From Sporosarcina sp. Marseille-Q4063 (GTDB lineage Bacteria; Bacillota; Bacilli; Bacillales_A; Planococcaceae), in contig NZ_CP070502.1 in NCBI RefSeq assembly GCF_018309085.1, positions 3,529,001 through 3,593,000 of the forward strand: DNA of 64,000 nucleotides, in the 5' to 3' direction. Below, in pieces: positions 25,258-34,076 of this stretch; within the stretch, counting starts at the first letter, position 1, and the number at the start of each line of letters is the position of its first letter. A model generated the notes under the pieces. It was given only the letters and a program-made list of their open reading frames with translations. It ran no database searches and was not told the origin of the DNA. A program made the translations under genes and the position numbers.

Positions 25258-27234
25258 TTGGGTAAACGAAATTTAAAAGTGAATGACTTATTCAAATTAA
25301 CATCTGTAACAAATCCACAAGTTTCGCCGGATGGTAAAGAGGCGGTATTTATTCAGACGCATATTGACGAAGAAGAAAATAAATATGTCTCGAATTTATT
25401 TCACATAGATTTGGAGTTAAGTGCAGTAACTCAGTGGACGCACGGTCAAGAAAGAGTCTCTTCACCTTCTTGGTCATCTGACGGGAAGCAAATTGCTTTT
25501 TTGTCGAACCGTGAAGAGAAGAATCAAGTCTACATCTTGTCTGCTAGAGGTGGAGAAGCTAAGAAGCTGACAGCATTTGAAAATGGCGTGACAAGTTTTC
25601 TTTGGTCGCCGTGCGGAAAAAAAGTATGGGTCAATGCGATCGTAAAAGAAGGCAAGACCTTCACGGATAAAGAAGAAAAAGATGAAAAGAAAAAGCCGGA
25701 ACCATATCGCGTGACAAAAATGAAATATCAAATGGACGGCATCGGACTACTCCCCGGGGATGCATATCGCCAAATTGGTGTTGTGGATATTGAGTCGGGT
25801 GAAGTCACTCAGTTCACAGAAGGAAATCATCAATACGCGCTTCAAGCGATTTCACATGACGGGAAGAAACTTGTAATGGGCGTAAATCGCAATGAAAATC
25901 AAGACTTTGAATTCCGTCAGCCATTATACATAGTTGATGTCGAATCAAAAGAAGAAACAGTGTTAGTTGATGAAAATGGTTATTTCCACGGTGCAGCATT
26001 TGCACATGATGATCGCTATATTGCTTATACAGGTTCCGATAATACTTTCAAAAACGCGACGCATGCCAAATTATATGTCTATGACATTGAAGATGGAAGC
26101 ACAGTTTGCTTGACTGAAAGCATTGATGCGCCGGTTGGGGATTATGCGGTTGCGGATCACCAGCAAGGGGCAAGCGCACCCGCGGCAGTCTGGACGAAAG
26201 ACAATCAGTTGTATTTCCAATTGACGACAATGGGCGATGTACGACTCTATTTCGCCTCGCTTGATGGTGCGGTGTATCCAGCATCCCCTGAAAATGAACA
26301 TATTTACGGCTATGACGTATCGACTGACGGCGAGTTTGCACTTGTAACGGTCAGCGACTCAGTAAATCCTGGCGAATTGTATAAACAAACAATCGCGACG
26401 GGGGAACGTGTCGCGTTAACTTCTGTGAACGAATCATATTTGGAAGAAGTTGAACTTGTAGAACCGGAAGCGAATGTCTATAAAGGGGCAAAAGATTGGG
26501 ATGTACATGGTTGGCTGATGAAACCGACGGGCTTCGAAGAAGGACAAAAATATCCATTGATCGTTGAAATTCACGGAGGCCCGGCTGCGATGTATGCAAA
26601 TTCATTTTTCCATGAAATGCAAGTGTTAGCGGCTCAAGGATACGGAGTATTATACGTAAATCCTCGTGGAAGTCATGGCTACAGTCAGGAGTTTGTTGAT
26701 GCAGTTCGCGGTGATTACGGCGGCGGTGACTATGAAGACATCATGGCTGGACTCGAATTCGTTCTCAGCGAAAACGACTGGATTGATACCGACCGACTTG
26801 GTGTGACCGGTGGAAGTTACGGCGGTTTCATGACGAACTGGATTGTCGGACACACGAATAAGTTTAAAGCGGCTGTTACACAACGCTCAATCTCAAACTG
26901 GATTAGTTTCTATGGAGTATCTGATATCGGGTATTACTTTAATGACTGGCAGCATGGTGCCGATATGAATGATGTGGAAAAACTATGGGATATCTCCCCA
27001 TTGAAATACGCGAAGAATGTTGAAACCCCGTTGTTGATTTTGCATAGTGAAAAAGATTTCCGTTGCCCGATCGAACAAGCCGAGCAGTTATACATTACGT
27101 TGAAAAGCATGGGGAAAGAAACAGAATTTGTTCGTTTCCCGGACGCAGATCATAACTTATCACGTACAGGGACTCCGAACTTGCGCATAGCAAGATTAGA
27201 CGAAATTACGGATTGGTTCGCAAAATATCTATAA
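25258..27234 (+). CDS. S9 family (prolyl oligopeptidase-type) peptidase
   Basis: A 658-residue cytoplasmic serine peptidase of the acylaminoacyl-peptidase/YuxL type. The N-terminal ~390 residues form a WD40-like beta-propeller (repeated sSPSWSSDGKQIAFLS-type strands). The C-terminal alpha/beta-hydrolase has the nucleophile in TGGSYGGFMTNW, Asp in LILHSEKDFRCP and His in PDADHNLSRTG, so the triad is complete. AGGGGGA (25244-25250) is 7 bp before the TTG at 25258 and 4 bp before the GTG at 25255; the first is preferred. It likely trims short peptides. It is monocistronic, with its own terminator. Confidence 0.88.
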   Translation: MGKRNLKVNDLFKLTSVTNPQVSPDGKEAVFIQTHIDEEENKYVSNLFHIDLELSAVTQWTHGQERVSSPSWSSDGKQIAFLSNREEKNQVYILSARGGEAKKLTAFENGVTSFLWSPCGKKVWVNAIVKEGKTFTDKEEKDEKKKPEPYRVTKMKYQMDGIGLLPGDAYRQIGVVDIESGEVTQFTEGNHQYALQAISHDGKKLVMGVNRNENQDFEFRQPLYIVDVESKEETVLVDENGYFHGAAFAHDDRYIAYTGSDNTFKNATHAKLYVYDIEDGSTVCLTESIDAPVGDYAVADHQQGASAPAAVWTKDNQLYFQLTTMGDVRLYFASLDGAVYPASPENEHIYGYDVSTDGEFALVTVSDSVNPGELYKQTIATGERVALTSVNESYLEEVELVEPEANVYKGAKDWDVHGWLMKPTGFEEGQKYPLIVEIHGGPAAMYANSFFHEMQVLAAQGYGVLYVNPRGSHGYSQEFVDAVRGDYGGGDYEDIMAGLEFVLSENDWIDTDRLGVTGGSYGGFMTNWIVGHTNKFKAAVTQRSISNWISFYGVSDIGYYFNDWQHGADMNDVEKLWDISPLKYAKNVETPLLILHSEKDFRCPIEQAEQLYITLKSMGKETEFVRFPDADHNLSRTGTPNLRIARLDEITDWFAKYL

Positions 27235-27246
27235 GTATCAAAAAGA

Positions 27247-27273
27247 GGAGAGGGGATTACCCCCTCTCCTTTT
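27247..27273 (+). terminator. Terminator of the S9 peptidase gene
   Basis: GGAGAGGGG (27247-27255) / CCCCTCTCC (27261-27269) followed by TTTT. Confidence 0.82.
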
Positions 27274-27340
27274 GCTTGTCCACCCAAGAAATATATTGGG
27301 CTTAAAAACATTAATCGCTCATTAACACTGTCTTACAATC

Positions 27341-27374
27341 AGCGGCTGAACACGTCTGTTCAGATTACGCCGCT
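27341..27374. other. Nested inverted repeat at the 3' end of the small minus-strand gene
   Basis: AGCGGC-TGAAC (27341-27351) faces GTTCA...GCCGCT (27358-27362, 27369-27374). It overlaps the last codons of the gene at 27365-27676. There is no T-run, so I do not call it an intrinsic terminator. Confidence 0.4.
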
Positions 27375-27676
27375 CCATATCCATTGCCATTTCTAAGGTC
27401 GATACCTAGCTCGATTTTTTCAACGACTCGTTTTTCGATACAACAGATTTGGTCTAGTACTCTTGCAACAGCATTATTAATCTCAGCTAATTGGGCAGGA
27501 CTTGCTGTATCAATCGCAGCTCTAATTTTGTCTCCCTCTGCGAAAAGAATGTCTGCAAGTGCGAATTCCGTGAATACAGCGGAAAAGATAACTAATCCAC
27601 CCAAGAAATCGTCTCCATTGTCACCATTTAAACTCATTAAATTTTGCATTTGTGCAAATGCTTGTTTTTGGTCCAT
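27365..27676 (-). CDS. Small protein, probably sporulation-expressed, function unknown
   Basis: From the ATG at 27676 (GGAGGTGA 7 bp upstream) the product is 103 residues, beginning MDQKQAFAQMQNLMSL. It is largely helical and amphipathic: a hydrophobic middle (FLGGLVIFSAVFTEFALADI), then a helix (AQLAEINNAVARVLDQICCIEKRVVEKIEL) and a short glycine-rich tail ending NGNGYGAA. The hydrophobic stretch is too polar for a confident membrane segment. I do not recognise the family. A sporulation-type -10 box 45 bp upstream and coat genes 3 kb away suggest a spore protein; that is inference. Confidence 0.7.
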   Translation of the reverse strand: MDQKQAFAQMQNLMSLNGDNGDDFLGGLVIFSAVFTEFALADILFAEGDKIRAAIDTASPAQLAEINNAVARVLDQICCIEKRVVEKIELGIDLRNGNGYGAA

Positions 27677-27720
27677 TAATATCACCTCCTATCTGGTCTT
27701 TCTACTTGTCCGAACATACT

Positions 27721-27729
27721 TACTATATG
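27721..27729 (-). promoter_or_regulatory. Sigma-K/sigma-E-like -10 element
   Basis: On the minus strand the sequence reads CATATAGTA, a perfect match to the sigma-K -10 form CATA-N3-TA (it also shares six of eight bases with the sigma-E form). The predicted start of transcription leaves a ~38-nt leader. No matching -35 at the ideal distance. Confidence 0.5.
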
Positions 27730-27787
27730 TGATTTGATTCATAGGACTTGTACTAATAACCCTATTTGAAAAATACTATAAAAATTA

Positions 27788-27846
27788 AGTGAATAGTCAC
27801 TTTGCAAATGTGCGAGAGTTTGCTATATTAACAGTGAGTACTCACT
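27788..27846 (+). promoter_or_regulatory. Promoter flanked by two TetR-type operators
   Basis: AGTGA-ATAG-TCACT (27788-27801) and AGTGA-GTAC-TCACT (27833-27846) share the same arms and are centred 45 bp apart. Between them lie TTGCAA (27802-27807) and TATATT (27824-27829) with a 16-bp spacer. The second operator covers the expected transcription start. The TetR protein at 29639-30280, last gene of this operon, is the likely ligand, giving negative autoregulation. Confidence 0.75.
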
Positions 27847-27870
27847 CATTATCGGGAAGGGGTAAGATAA

Positions 27871-28596
27871 ATGCAAGAGGCAGAGGAATGCATTTCTATT
27901 AATCACGTATCAAGAAGTTTTGGTAAGCAGCAAGTACTTGAAGACATTAACTTGAAAATTTTTGAAGGAGAAATTTTTGGATTACTCGGACCATCGGGGG
28001 CTGGTAAAACTACTCTAGTAAAACAATTGACCGGCTTAGACCTCCCAACATCAGGTGAAGTCTATTTATTTCAAAAGAAAATGCCTACTTTACAATTAAT
28101 TAACAGCATTGGATACATGGCGCAGTCTGATGCATTGTACGAAGACCTCACCGCAAAAGAGAACTTGCTATTCTTCTCGGAACTATATGGTTTAAAAGGG
28201 AAGAAGCAGACGCGCAGAATTTTAGAAGTGATGGATCTCGTTCGACTATCAGATGATCTAACGAAATTGGTTTCCAATTATTCTGGCGGCATGAAAAGAA
28301 GACTGTCATTAGCCATTGCCATGCTTCATGAACCTTCGATTTTAATTCTCGATGAACCAACTGTTGGAATCGATCCTGTGTTAAGGCAAAGCATTTGGGA
28401 AGCTTTTGATACATTAAAACAAAACGGAATTACGATTATTGTCACCACCCATGTTATGGACGAAGCCGAAAAATGTGACCGGCTCGGAATGATTCGCGAT
28501 GGCCGCCTGATCGCGGTTGGCACAACCGAAGAATTAAAAGAACAGACAAATTCAAAAACGATTGAAGAAGCCTTTCTCGTTTATGGAGGTGCATAA
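27871..28596 (+). CDS. ABC-2 type exporter, ATP-binding subunit
   Basis: A 241-residue ATPase with Walker A GPSGAGKTT (about 37-45), signature NYSGGMKRRLSLAIAML, Walker B ILILDEPTVGIDP and H-loop VTTHVMDEAE. This pattern is the DrrA/NodI-like subclass that works with ABC-2 permeases to export drugs or lipophilic compounds. AAGGGG precedes the ATG. The permease starts 1 bp after its stop. Expression is probably induced when a ligand releases the TetR regulator. Confidence 0.9.
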   Translation: MQEAEECISINHVSRSFGKQQVLEDINLKIFEGEIFGLLGPSGAGKTTLVKQLTGLDLPTSGEVYLFQKKMPTLQLINSIGYMAQSDALYEDLTAKENLLFFSELYGLKGKKQTRRILEVMDLVRLSDDLTKLVSNYSGGMKRRLSLAIAMLHEPSILILDEPTVGIDPVLRQSIWEAFDTLKQNGITIIVTTHVMDEAEKCDRLGMIRDGRLIAVGTTEELKEQTNSKTIEEAFLVYGGA

Positions 28597-28597
28597 T

Positions 28598-29626
28598 ATG
28601 AGAATTATCGCCTTAACAAAAAGGATATTACGGCAAATTGTTCGCGATAAACGGACAATGGGATTACTCATCGTTGCACCGATTTTCGTCCTAACGATGC
28701 TTCACTTCGTGTTTGGCAATGAAGAGTATACGCCGAAAATTGGATTTGTGGATGTACCTGACATGATTGTCCAACAAATGGATGTAGACGATGCCAAAAT
28801 AACCACTTTCACTGATGAAAAAACAGCGAAAGATGATTTAGCTGCACGAACGATTGACGGCTATTTAGTATTCGAAGGGAATAAGCCGACAATTGTTCTT
28901 GAGGGAAGTGATCCGAGTGTTTCCGGTGCGACGATGAAATGGCTTCAAAATGCAATGCCGTCAGATCAAGGACATGATAATGAGCAAGTGATGGAAATCG
29001 AATATTTCCACGGCTCAAGTGATATGGGTATGTTCGATTATTTCGGTCCGGTTCTGGTCGGATTTTTCGTCTTTTTCTTTGTTTTTTTAATTGCTGGCGT
29101 TTCGTTTTTACGGGAACGTACAACAGGCACGTTGGAAAGATTGCTTGCTAGTCCGCTTCGCCGCTGGGAAATTGTCATCGGCTATGTAATGGGATTCGGA
29201 CTATTTACAATGATTGAATCGACGATTATTGTCGCTTATGCAATATATGTTCTCGGAATGGTCATGGAGGGCGATTTTGGTTATGTGTTACTCATTACAT
29301 TACTTCTTGCCTTAACAGCGCTGACGCTCGGTATCTTACTGTCATCTTTTGCGAATAATGAACTGCAAATGATGCAATTTATTCCCATAATCGTGATTCC
29401 GCAAGTGTTCTTTTCAGGATTATTTAATTTAGAGACAATATCTGATTGGTTAAGTTGGATTGGTTATATCACACCGCTTTACTATGCTGCCGAAGCGTTA
29501 CGAAATGTGATGGTTAGAGGATATGGTTGGGAAGCCATCTATTTGGACCTGGCATTCTTAGTCGGTTTTTCTCTACTCTTTATCAGCATCAACATCGTTG
29601 CACTTCGTAAGTACAGAAAAATATAA
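28598..29626 (+). CDS. ABC-2 type exporter, permease subunit
   Basis: The ATG at 28598 follows GGAGGTG, giving 342 residues; the in-frame sequence before it overlaps the ATPase gene. One N-terminal membrane helix (about 25-45) is followed by a ~130-residue extracellular domain (about 46-165), then five helices in the C-terminal half (ABC-2 fold), including the conserved block FLRERTTGTLERLLASPLRRWE. It resembles YhgE/LinearmycinC-type exporters. Substrate unknown. Confidence 0.88.
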   Translation: MRIIALTKRILRQIVRDKRTMGLLIVAPIFVLTMLHFVFGNEEYTPKIGFVDVPDMIVQQMDVDDAKITTFTDEKTAKDDLAARTIDGYLVFEGNKPTIVLEGSDPSVSGATMKWLQNAMPSDQGHDNEQVMEIEYFHGSSDMGMFDYFGPVLVGFFVFFFVFLIAGVSFLRERTTGTLERLLASPLRRWEIVIGYVMGFGLFTMIESTIIVAYAIYVLGMVMEGDFGYVLLITLLLALTALTLGILLSSFANNELQMMQFIPIIVIPQVFFSGLFNLETISDWLSWIGYITPLYYAAEALRNVMVRGYGWEAIYLDLAFLVGFSLLFISINIVALRKYRKI

Positions 29627-29638
29627 AGGGAGAACATC

Positions 29639-30280
29639 ATGGAAGACAACAATATGTTAGATGAAATACTACAAACTGAAGCTGGATTAACGGAAAGACA
29701 AAAAAAGATAATTGTAGCGGCAACAGAAATATTTGCAGAAAAAGGATTTGCCGCGACCTCTACTAGGGAAATTGCGCAACAAGCGGGAGTTGCTGAAGGG
29801 ACAATTTTCAGGCATTATCGAACAAAAAAAGATTTATTATTATCGATTGTGACGCCAACAATGATTCGCTTGATGGCTCCCCTCATAATTAAGGATATTA
29901 ACAAGGTTTTGAATGATGACTATGAAAAATTCGAAGACTTTTTGCGTGCAATGATTGAAAACCGGGATAGGTTTTTAAAGAAAAACATGCAAACGATAAA
30001 GATATTTGTTCAAGAAATTCCATTCCATCCGGAACTAAAAGAACAGTTTATCAAGCATGTCGCGAATAAAGTACTTGCACGCTTACAAGAAATTGTTAAG
30101 CATTACCAAACAAACGGTCAACTCATCAATTTGCCGACCACGACAATTATTCGTCTAATAGGGTCTTCAATTATTGGAGCATTCACAGCTAAGTATGTAA
30201 TTGGAGATCAAGGGGAATGGAACGACGATGTGGAAATGGAACATACGATTCAGTTTTTGTTGAAGGGGCTCACTCCATAA
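29639..30280 (+). CDS. TetR family transcriptional regulator
   Basis: A 213-residue repressor. The N-terminal HTH is typical: AATEIFAEKGFAATSTREIA followed by QAGVAEGTIFRHYRTKKDLL (about residues 28-68). The C-terminal ligand domain is all-helical and unclassified. AGGGAGA is 7 bp before the ATG, and it is 12 bp after the permease gene. It most likely binds the AGTGA-N4-TCACT pair in front of the operon. A strong terminator ends the unit. Confidence 0.9.
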   Translation: MEDNNMLDEILQTEAGLTERQKKIIVAATEIFAEKGFAATSTREIAQQAGVAEGTIFRHYRTKKDLLLSIVTPTMIRLMAPLIIKDINKVLNDDYEKFEDFLRAMIENRDRFLKKNMQTIKIFVQEIPFHPELKEQFIKHVANKVLARLQEIVKHYQTNGQLINLPTTTIIRLIGSSIIGAFTAKYVIGDQGEWNDDVEMEHTIQFLLKGLTP

Positions 30281-30287
30281 AGTAATG

Positions 30288-30327
30288 AAAAGCGGTCACT
30301 TCAAGAGGTTATGAAGTGACCGCTTTT
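30288..30327. terminator. Bidirectional terminator between tetR-type gene and pseudouridine synthase gene
   Basis: AAAAGCGGTCACTTCA pairs with TGAAGTGACCGCTTTT; A-run and T-run on either side serve both strands. Confidence 0.9.
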
Positions 30328-30328
30328 A

Positions 30329-31201
30329 TTACTTATTAAACGGTCGCGTAAAGGAAGTCGGCGTTTTAGATTCGAATCGCATTGATTCACCGGTTGTTGG
30401 ATGTTTCAATTCAATGGCATTTGCATGAAGCCCGAGTCGGCCGATTGTATTATTACGGGAACCGTATTTTTTATCGCCGACAACAGGATGACCTATGTCT
30501 TGCATATGAACACGGATTTGATTTTTTCGTCCTGTATCCAAATTCACTTGCAGCAACGAGAAATTCCTGTTGGACTGCAGTACTTTGTAATGGGTGATGG
30601 CTTTTTTCCCATCATTCGGTCTTGGACTTGAGTAAACCATGAACATTTTATTTTCAGTTAACCAAGAAGTAACTGTCCCATCTTTTTTCACAGCGCCTTC
30701 AACGAGCGCGATATAAGCGCGTTCACGAACAGATTCTTGCCATGAATTTTGAAGAGTTTGTTGAGCTTCTTTATTTTTTGCAAACACCATGACCCCAGAA
30801 GTGTCTCGATCTAACCGATGAACAACAAAAATACGGTTTTTCGGACTAACACTCCGAACATATTCTGTGAGCTGGCGATATGCAGTGAGATGTTTTTCAT
30901 CTTCAGATGCAATCGACAACAAGCCTGGTTCTTTTTCGATAACAATCAAATCATTATCTTCATGCAAAATCGTAACACCAGTCATTTTCACTTCATTAGT
31001 AGCCACGCGTGCATGAATTTGAACCTGGTCTCCGGGATTTAAAGGGTCATTAAATTGAGTCGACACTTTGCCGTTCACCAAAACTTGTCCACGGGCTAAA
31101 ATGCCTTTAACCGAATTTCGACTTCGATTCGACAAGACTTCATACAAGTACTTCAATAGTTCAGTCTGTTCTTTAACAATCCATTCGTCATTTCTATTCA
31201 T
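30329..31201 (-). CDS. RluA family 23S rRNA/tRNA pseudouridine synthase
   Basis: Isomerises specific uridines in structured RNA. The 290-residue protein has an N-terminal S4 RNA-binding domain (about 15-70, NSVKGILARGQVLVNG) and a catalytic domain with the invariant Asp in HRLDRDTSGVMVFAK, the later HYKVLQ strand, and the GRKNQIRVHMQDIGHPVVGD motif. AAAAGGATG lies before the ATG. It is similar to B. subtilis YjbO/YhcT/YlyB; which target it modifies cannot be told from sequence. Stand-alone gene. Confidence 0.88.
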   Translation of the reverse strand: MNRNDEWIVKEQTELLKYLYEVLSNRSRNSVKGILARGQVLVNGKVSTQFNDPLNPGDQVQIHARVATNEVKMTGVTILHEDNDLIVIEKEPGLLSIASEDEKHLTAYRQLTEYVRSVSPKNRIFVVHRLDRDTSGVMVFAKNKEAQQTLQNSWQESVRERAYIALVEGAVKKDGTVTSWLTENKMFMVYSSPRPNDGKKAITHYKVLQSNRNFSLLQVNLDTGRKNQIRVHMQDIGHPVVGDKKYGSRNNTIGRLGLHANAIELKHPTTGESMRFESKTPTSFTRPFNK

Positions 31202-31356
31202 ATATATAACATCCTTTTATTTTTTGATAAAACCACTCAAGAGCCTACTCGTGTATAACAAATGGTATAGTGCTTGAAGGAATAATACAAATCATCAATA
31301 CAACAATATATTATGCTATAATTTACCTATAAAATCGTTTGCTAAGGGGGAAAAGA

Positions 31357-31770
31357 ATGGACTTATCACAACTAAGTATTTTTGCAATTATACTAGCTGT
31401 CATCGCCAATATGATCATCGGCGCTTTATGGTATTCACCGGTACTATTTGCGAACATATGGATGAAAAGCCTTGGGAAAAGCATGGAAGAACTTCAATCA
31501 TCTAATGCAAATATCGGTTACGGGCTCACGACGCTTGCTGGCATCATTTCTGCCATCGTTTTATCACTATTTATATCGATGCTAGATTCGGTGACCATCG
31601 GCGGGGGTGCGTTAATTGGATTTTTAGCTGGTGTAGGAATAGCGAGCGCGCGCGAATTATCGCCAACCTTTTTTGAAGGAAGAAAGTACACGCTGTTTTT
31701 GATAAGTGCGGGCTATCATACCGTTTCACTTACCGTAATGGGAATTATTATTGCATTTTTTGTAAAGTAA
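31357..31770 (+). CDS. DUF1761 family small membrane protein
   Basis: The ATG at 31357 follows AAGGGGG by 7 bp, giving 137 residues. Four hydrophobic segments are visible (about 5-25, 50-72, 78-98, 112-134). The N-terminal IIGALWYSPVLFANIWMK and the central block around GFLAGVGIASARELSPTFFEGRKYTLFLI are typical of DUF1761. Function unknown. It ends in a strong hairpin shared with the convergent enoyl-CoA hydratase gene. Confidence 0.82.
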   Translation: MDLSQLSIFAIILAVIANMIIGALWYSPVLFANIWMKSLGKSMEELQSSNANIGYGLTTLAGIISAIVLSLFISMLDSVTIGGGALIGFLAGVGIASARELSPTFFEGRKYTLFLISAGYHTVSLTVMGIIIAFFVK

Positions 31771-31799
31771 GGGAAAGGGGAATCAAACCCCTTTCCCTT
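31769..31799. terminator. Hairpin terminator between DUF1761 and enoyl-CoA hydratase genes
   Basis: AAGGGAAAGGGG (31769-31780) pairs with CCCCTTTCCCTT (31788-31799). The T-tract is short on either side. Confidence 0.7.
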
Positions 31800-31802
31800 A
31801 TT

Positions 31803-32579
31803 TCATTTTCCTTCAAATTGAGGTTTTCGTTTTTCACTAAATGCAGCTAATGCTTCTAATCGATCTTCAGTTGGAATTGTAATTTCATAGGCTTTCCGTT
31901 CAATCGCAAGACCAGTATGTAAGTCTGCATTCATTCCTTGCTTGATCGCGAATTTTGCTTGTTGCAAGGCGATTGGTCCATTCGCCAACATCGACTCCGC
32001 GAATTCCGTAGTTTCTTTTATTAGGTTTTCCGGTGAAGAAACTTTCGTGACCATTCCATAATCCAAAGCTTCCGCCGATTTCAGTCGACGGGCTGTTAAA
32101 ATAAGTTCTAACGCTTTCGTTTCCCCGATTAATCTCGGAAGACGTTGCGTGCCGCCAGCTCCCGGAATAATAGCTAAACTGGTTTCTGTTAATCCCATCA
32201 AGGTGTCATCAGATGCAATACGGAAATCGCAAGCGAGTGCAAGTTCCATACCGCCGCCAAACGCATAACCGTTCATCATGGCAATTGTCGGTTGCGGCAA
32301 TGAGGCTACCGATGAAAAAACTTCGCCGATTTTAAAGACATTTCGTTTAACTTGTATGTCAGTTAACGTTTTTCTTTCTTTCAAGTCAGCGCCGACACTA
32401 AAAGCACGGTCCCCAGATCCCGTAAAAATAACGACGCGAATATCCGGATTTATGCGGATTGCTTCGGTGATTTGACCTAATTCTACCAACATGTCATAAT
32501 TAAATGCATTCATTGCTTCCGGTCGGTTTAATGTGACGTAAGCAAGATTCCCTTTTTGTTCATAACGAATAAGTTCCAT
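31803..32579 (-). CDS. Enoyl-CoA hydratase/isomerase family protein
   Basis: A 258-residue crotonase-fold enzyme, probably hydrating 2-enoyl-CoA in fatty-acid breakdown. The CoA-site oxyanion loops are present: DRAFSVGADLKE and MNGYAFGGGMELALACDFRI. Both acid-base glutamates of true hydratases are kept (Glu in GGGMEL and in GLTETSLAIIPGAGGTQRL). GGGGGAT lies about 10 bp before the ATG. It is a single gene with no beta-oxidation partner next to it. Substrate chain length is unknown. Confidence 0.88.
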   Translation of the reverse strand: MELIRYEQKGNLAYVTLNRPEAMNAFNYDMLVELGQITEAIRINPDIRVVIFTGSGDRAFSVGADLKERKTLTDIQVKRNVFKIGEVFSSVASLPQPTIAMMNGYAFGGGMELALACDFRIASDDTLMGLTETSLAIIPGAGGTQRLPRLIGETKALELILTARRLKSAEALDYGMVTKVSSPENLIKETTEFAESMLANGPIALQQAKFAIKQGMNADLHTGLAIERKAYEITIPTEDRLEALAAFSEKRKPQFEGK

Positions 32580-32696
32580 TTGTAAATCCCCCTTTTATTG
32601 TCATTTTCCTTATGTAAAACATACCATGTTTCTATTATTTCTACCATAACGATTGTATATAAGATTCCTTCACAGCCAAGAAAGAGAGTGATTTCC

Positions 32697-34076
32697 TTGG
32701 CTACCTCTGTTGATTTTGACGTTCAAAGTTTTCTGATGGGTCGTATATGGCTTCGCGACCACATTCCGTTTAATTCAAAAATTATTGATGCGCAGATCGC
32801 AAATGGATTTGTTAAAACTATTTCTGGCATTAATAAAAGGAATTCCCTTTTTAATAAGACTCAATTCCAATGTAATCGTTGTGAAAACAATACCCAATCA
32901 AGATTTACAATTTTCGAATGCGCAAAATGTGAAAGACCTTGTGTGTATTGCAGGCATTGTCTCAAAATGGGTAGAGTTTCTTCTTGTACGGCGCTCGTTA
33001 CGTGGAATGGACCTGAACCAGTTTATCCGAAGAATCATTTATTGGCGTGGGAAGGCAAACTTACGCCACTTCAACAGCTAGCATCTAATGAGTTATTTGA
33101 AAGCACAGCTCGAAATCGTCCCCATCTGATTCATGCCGTTTGCGGGGCAGGGAAGACTGAAATTCTATTTGAACCGATTTATAAACTGCTGCAAGAGGGT
33201 AAACGTGTGTGTATTGCAGCCCCGAGAGTCGATGTCATCCTGGAACTAGAACCTCGACTTCGTGCCGCTTTTCCTGCTACGAAAATCGCGGCTTTATACG
33301 GCGGGGCGACAGTTGGAAATGAGCTAAGCCAACTAATTCTTGCGACAACCCACCAACTATACCGGTTTCAAGCAGCATTTGATGTCATTTTTGTGGATGA
33401 AGCGGATGCTTTTCCTTACACGGCTGACGAAACGCTTCGGCGGGCCGTTAAAAAGGCGGCAAAAGAAAACGCCCCCATTCACTCAGTGACAGCTACGCCG
33501 TCAAAGAAACTAATCTTTCAAATAGAGCGAGAAGGTGCGGTTTCAACCATCAATCGACGTTATCACGGATACTCGCTACCGGTGCCGCGTTATGAATCCT
33601 TATGGAATTACGCATCGAAAATTAAAAAGAAAAAACTTCCTGCGAAACTTATTAAGTGGACTGAACAAAGGTTAAATAAAAAAGAACCCTTTCTAATTTT
33701 CTTCCACAACATTATTTTAATGGAAGAAGCTGAGCCTTTATTTCAAACCCTGGATAGTCGCATTAAATCCGTTCATGCTTCCAATGAAAAACGGAAAGAA
33801 TTTGTACAAAAACTTCGTGATAATGAACTTCCTGGTTTGCTAACAACAACTATTTTGGAGCGCGGCATCACAATTCCTGATGTACAAGTGGCGGTCGTAG
33901 GCTCCGAGCATTCTATCTTCACAAGCGGTGCACTCGTTCAAATCGGAGGGCGAGTGGGCAGATCGTCAGCTTATCCCTCAGGCGATTTTGTTCTTTTCCA
34001 CCATGGAATCTCGCACGCGATGGATGATGCTAAACGAGAAATACTTCGTTTGAATAAAGGCGGTGCCTCTTTGTGA
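32697..34076 (+). CDS. comFA: Competence DNA-uptake helicase ComFA
   Basis: ComFA is a membrane-associated DEAD-type ATPase that helps pull single-stranded DNA through ComEC. The TTG at 32697, 5 bp after GAGAGTGA, gives 459 residues (B. subtilis ComFA: 463); in-frame codons further upstream lack a ribosome site. An N-terminal four-cysteine zinc finger (CNRC ... CAKC, plus CVYC/CRHC) precedes motif I AVCGAGKTE, motif II VDEADAF, motif III SVTATPSKK and motif VI QIGGRVGRSS. It overlaps comFC by 4 bp; comFB is absent. No clear pair of ComK AT-boxes is visible upstream. Confidence 0.92.
   Translation: MATSVDFDVQSFLMGRIWLRDHIPFNSKIIDAQIANGFVKTISGINKRNSLFNKTQFQCNRCENNTQSRFTIFECAKCERPCVYCRHCLKMGRVSSCTALVTWNGPEPVYPKNHLLAWEGKLTPLQQLASNELFESTARNRPHLIHAVCGAGKTEILFEPIYKLLQEGKRVCIAAPRVDVILELEPRLRAAFPATKIAALYGGATVGNELSQLILATTHQLYRFQAAFDVIFVDEADAFPYTADETLRRAVKKAAKENAPIHSVTATPSKKLIFQIEREGAVSTINRRYHGYSLPVPRYESLWNYASKIKKKKLPAKLIKWTEQRLNKKEPFLIFFHNIILMEEAEPLFQTLDSRIKSVHASNEKRKEFVQKLRDNELPGLLTTTILERGITIPDVQVAVVGSEHSIFTSGALVQIGGRVGRSSAYPSGDFVLFHHGISHAMDDAKREILRLNKGGASL

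Noticed and set aside
32580..32696. ComK AT-box pair in front of comFA
   Set aside because: A- and T-rich stretches exist, but none fits AAAA-N5-TTTT twice at an accepted helical spacing.
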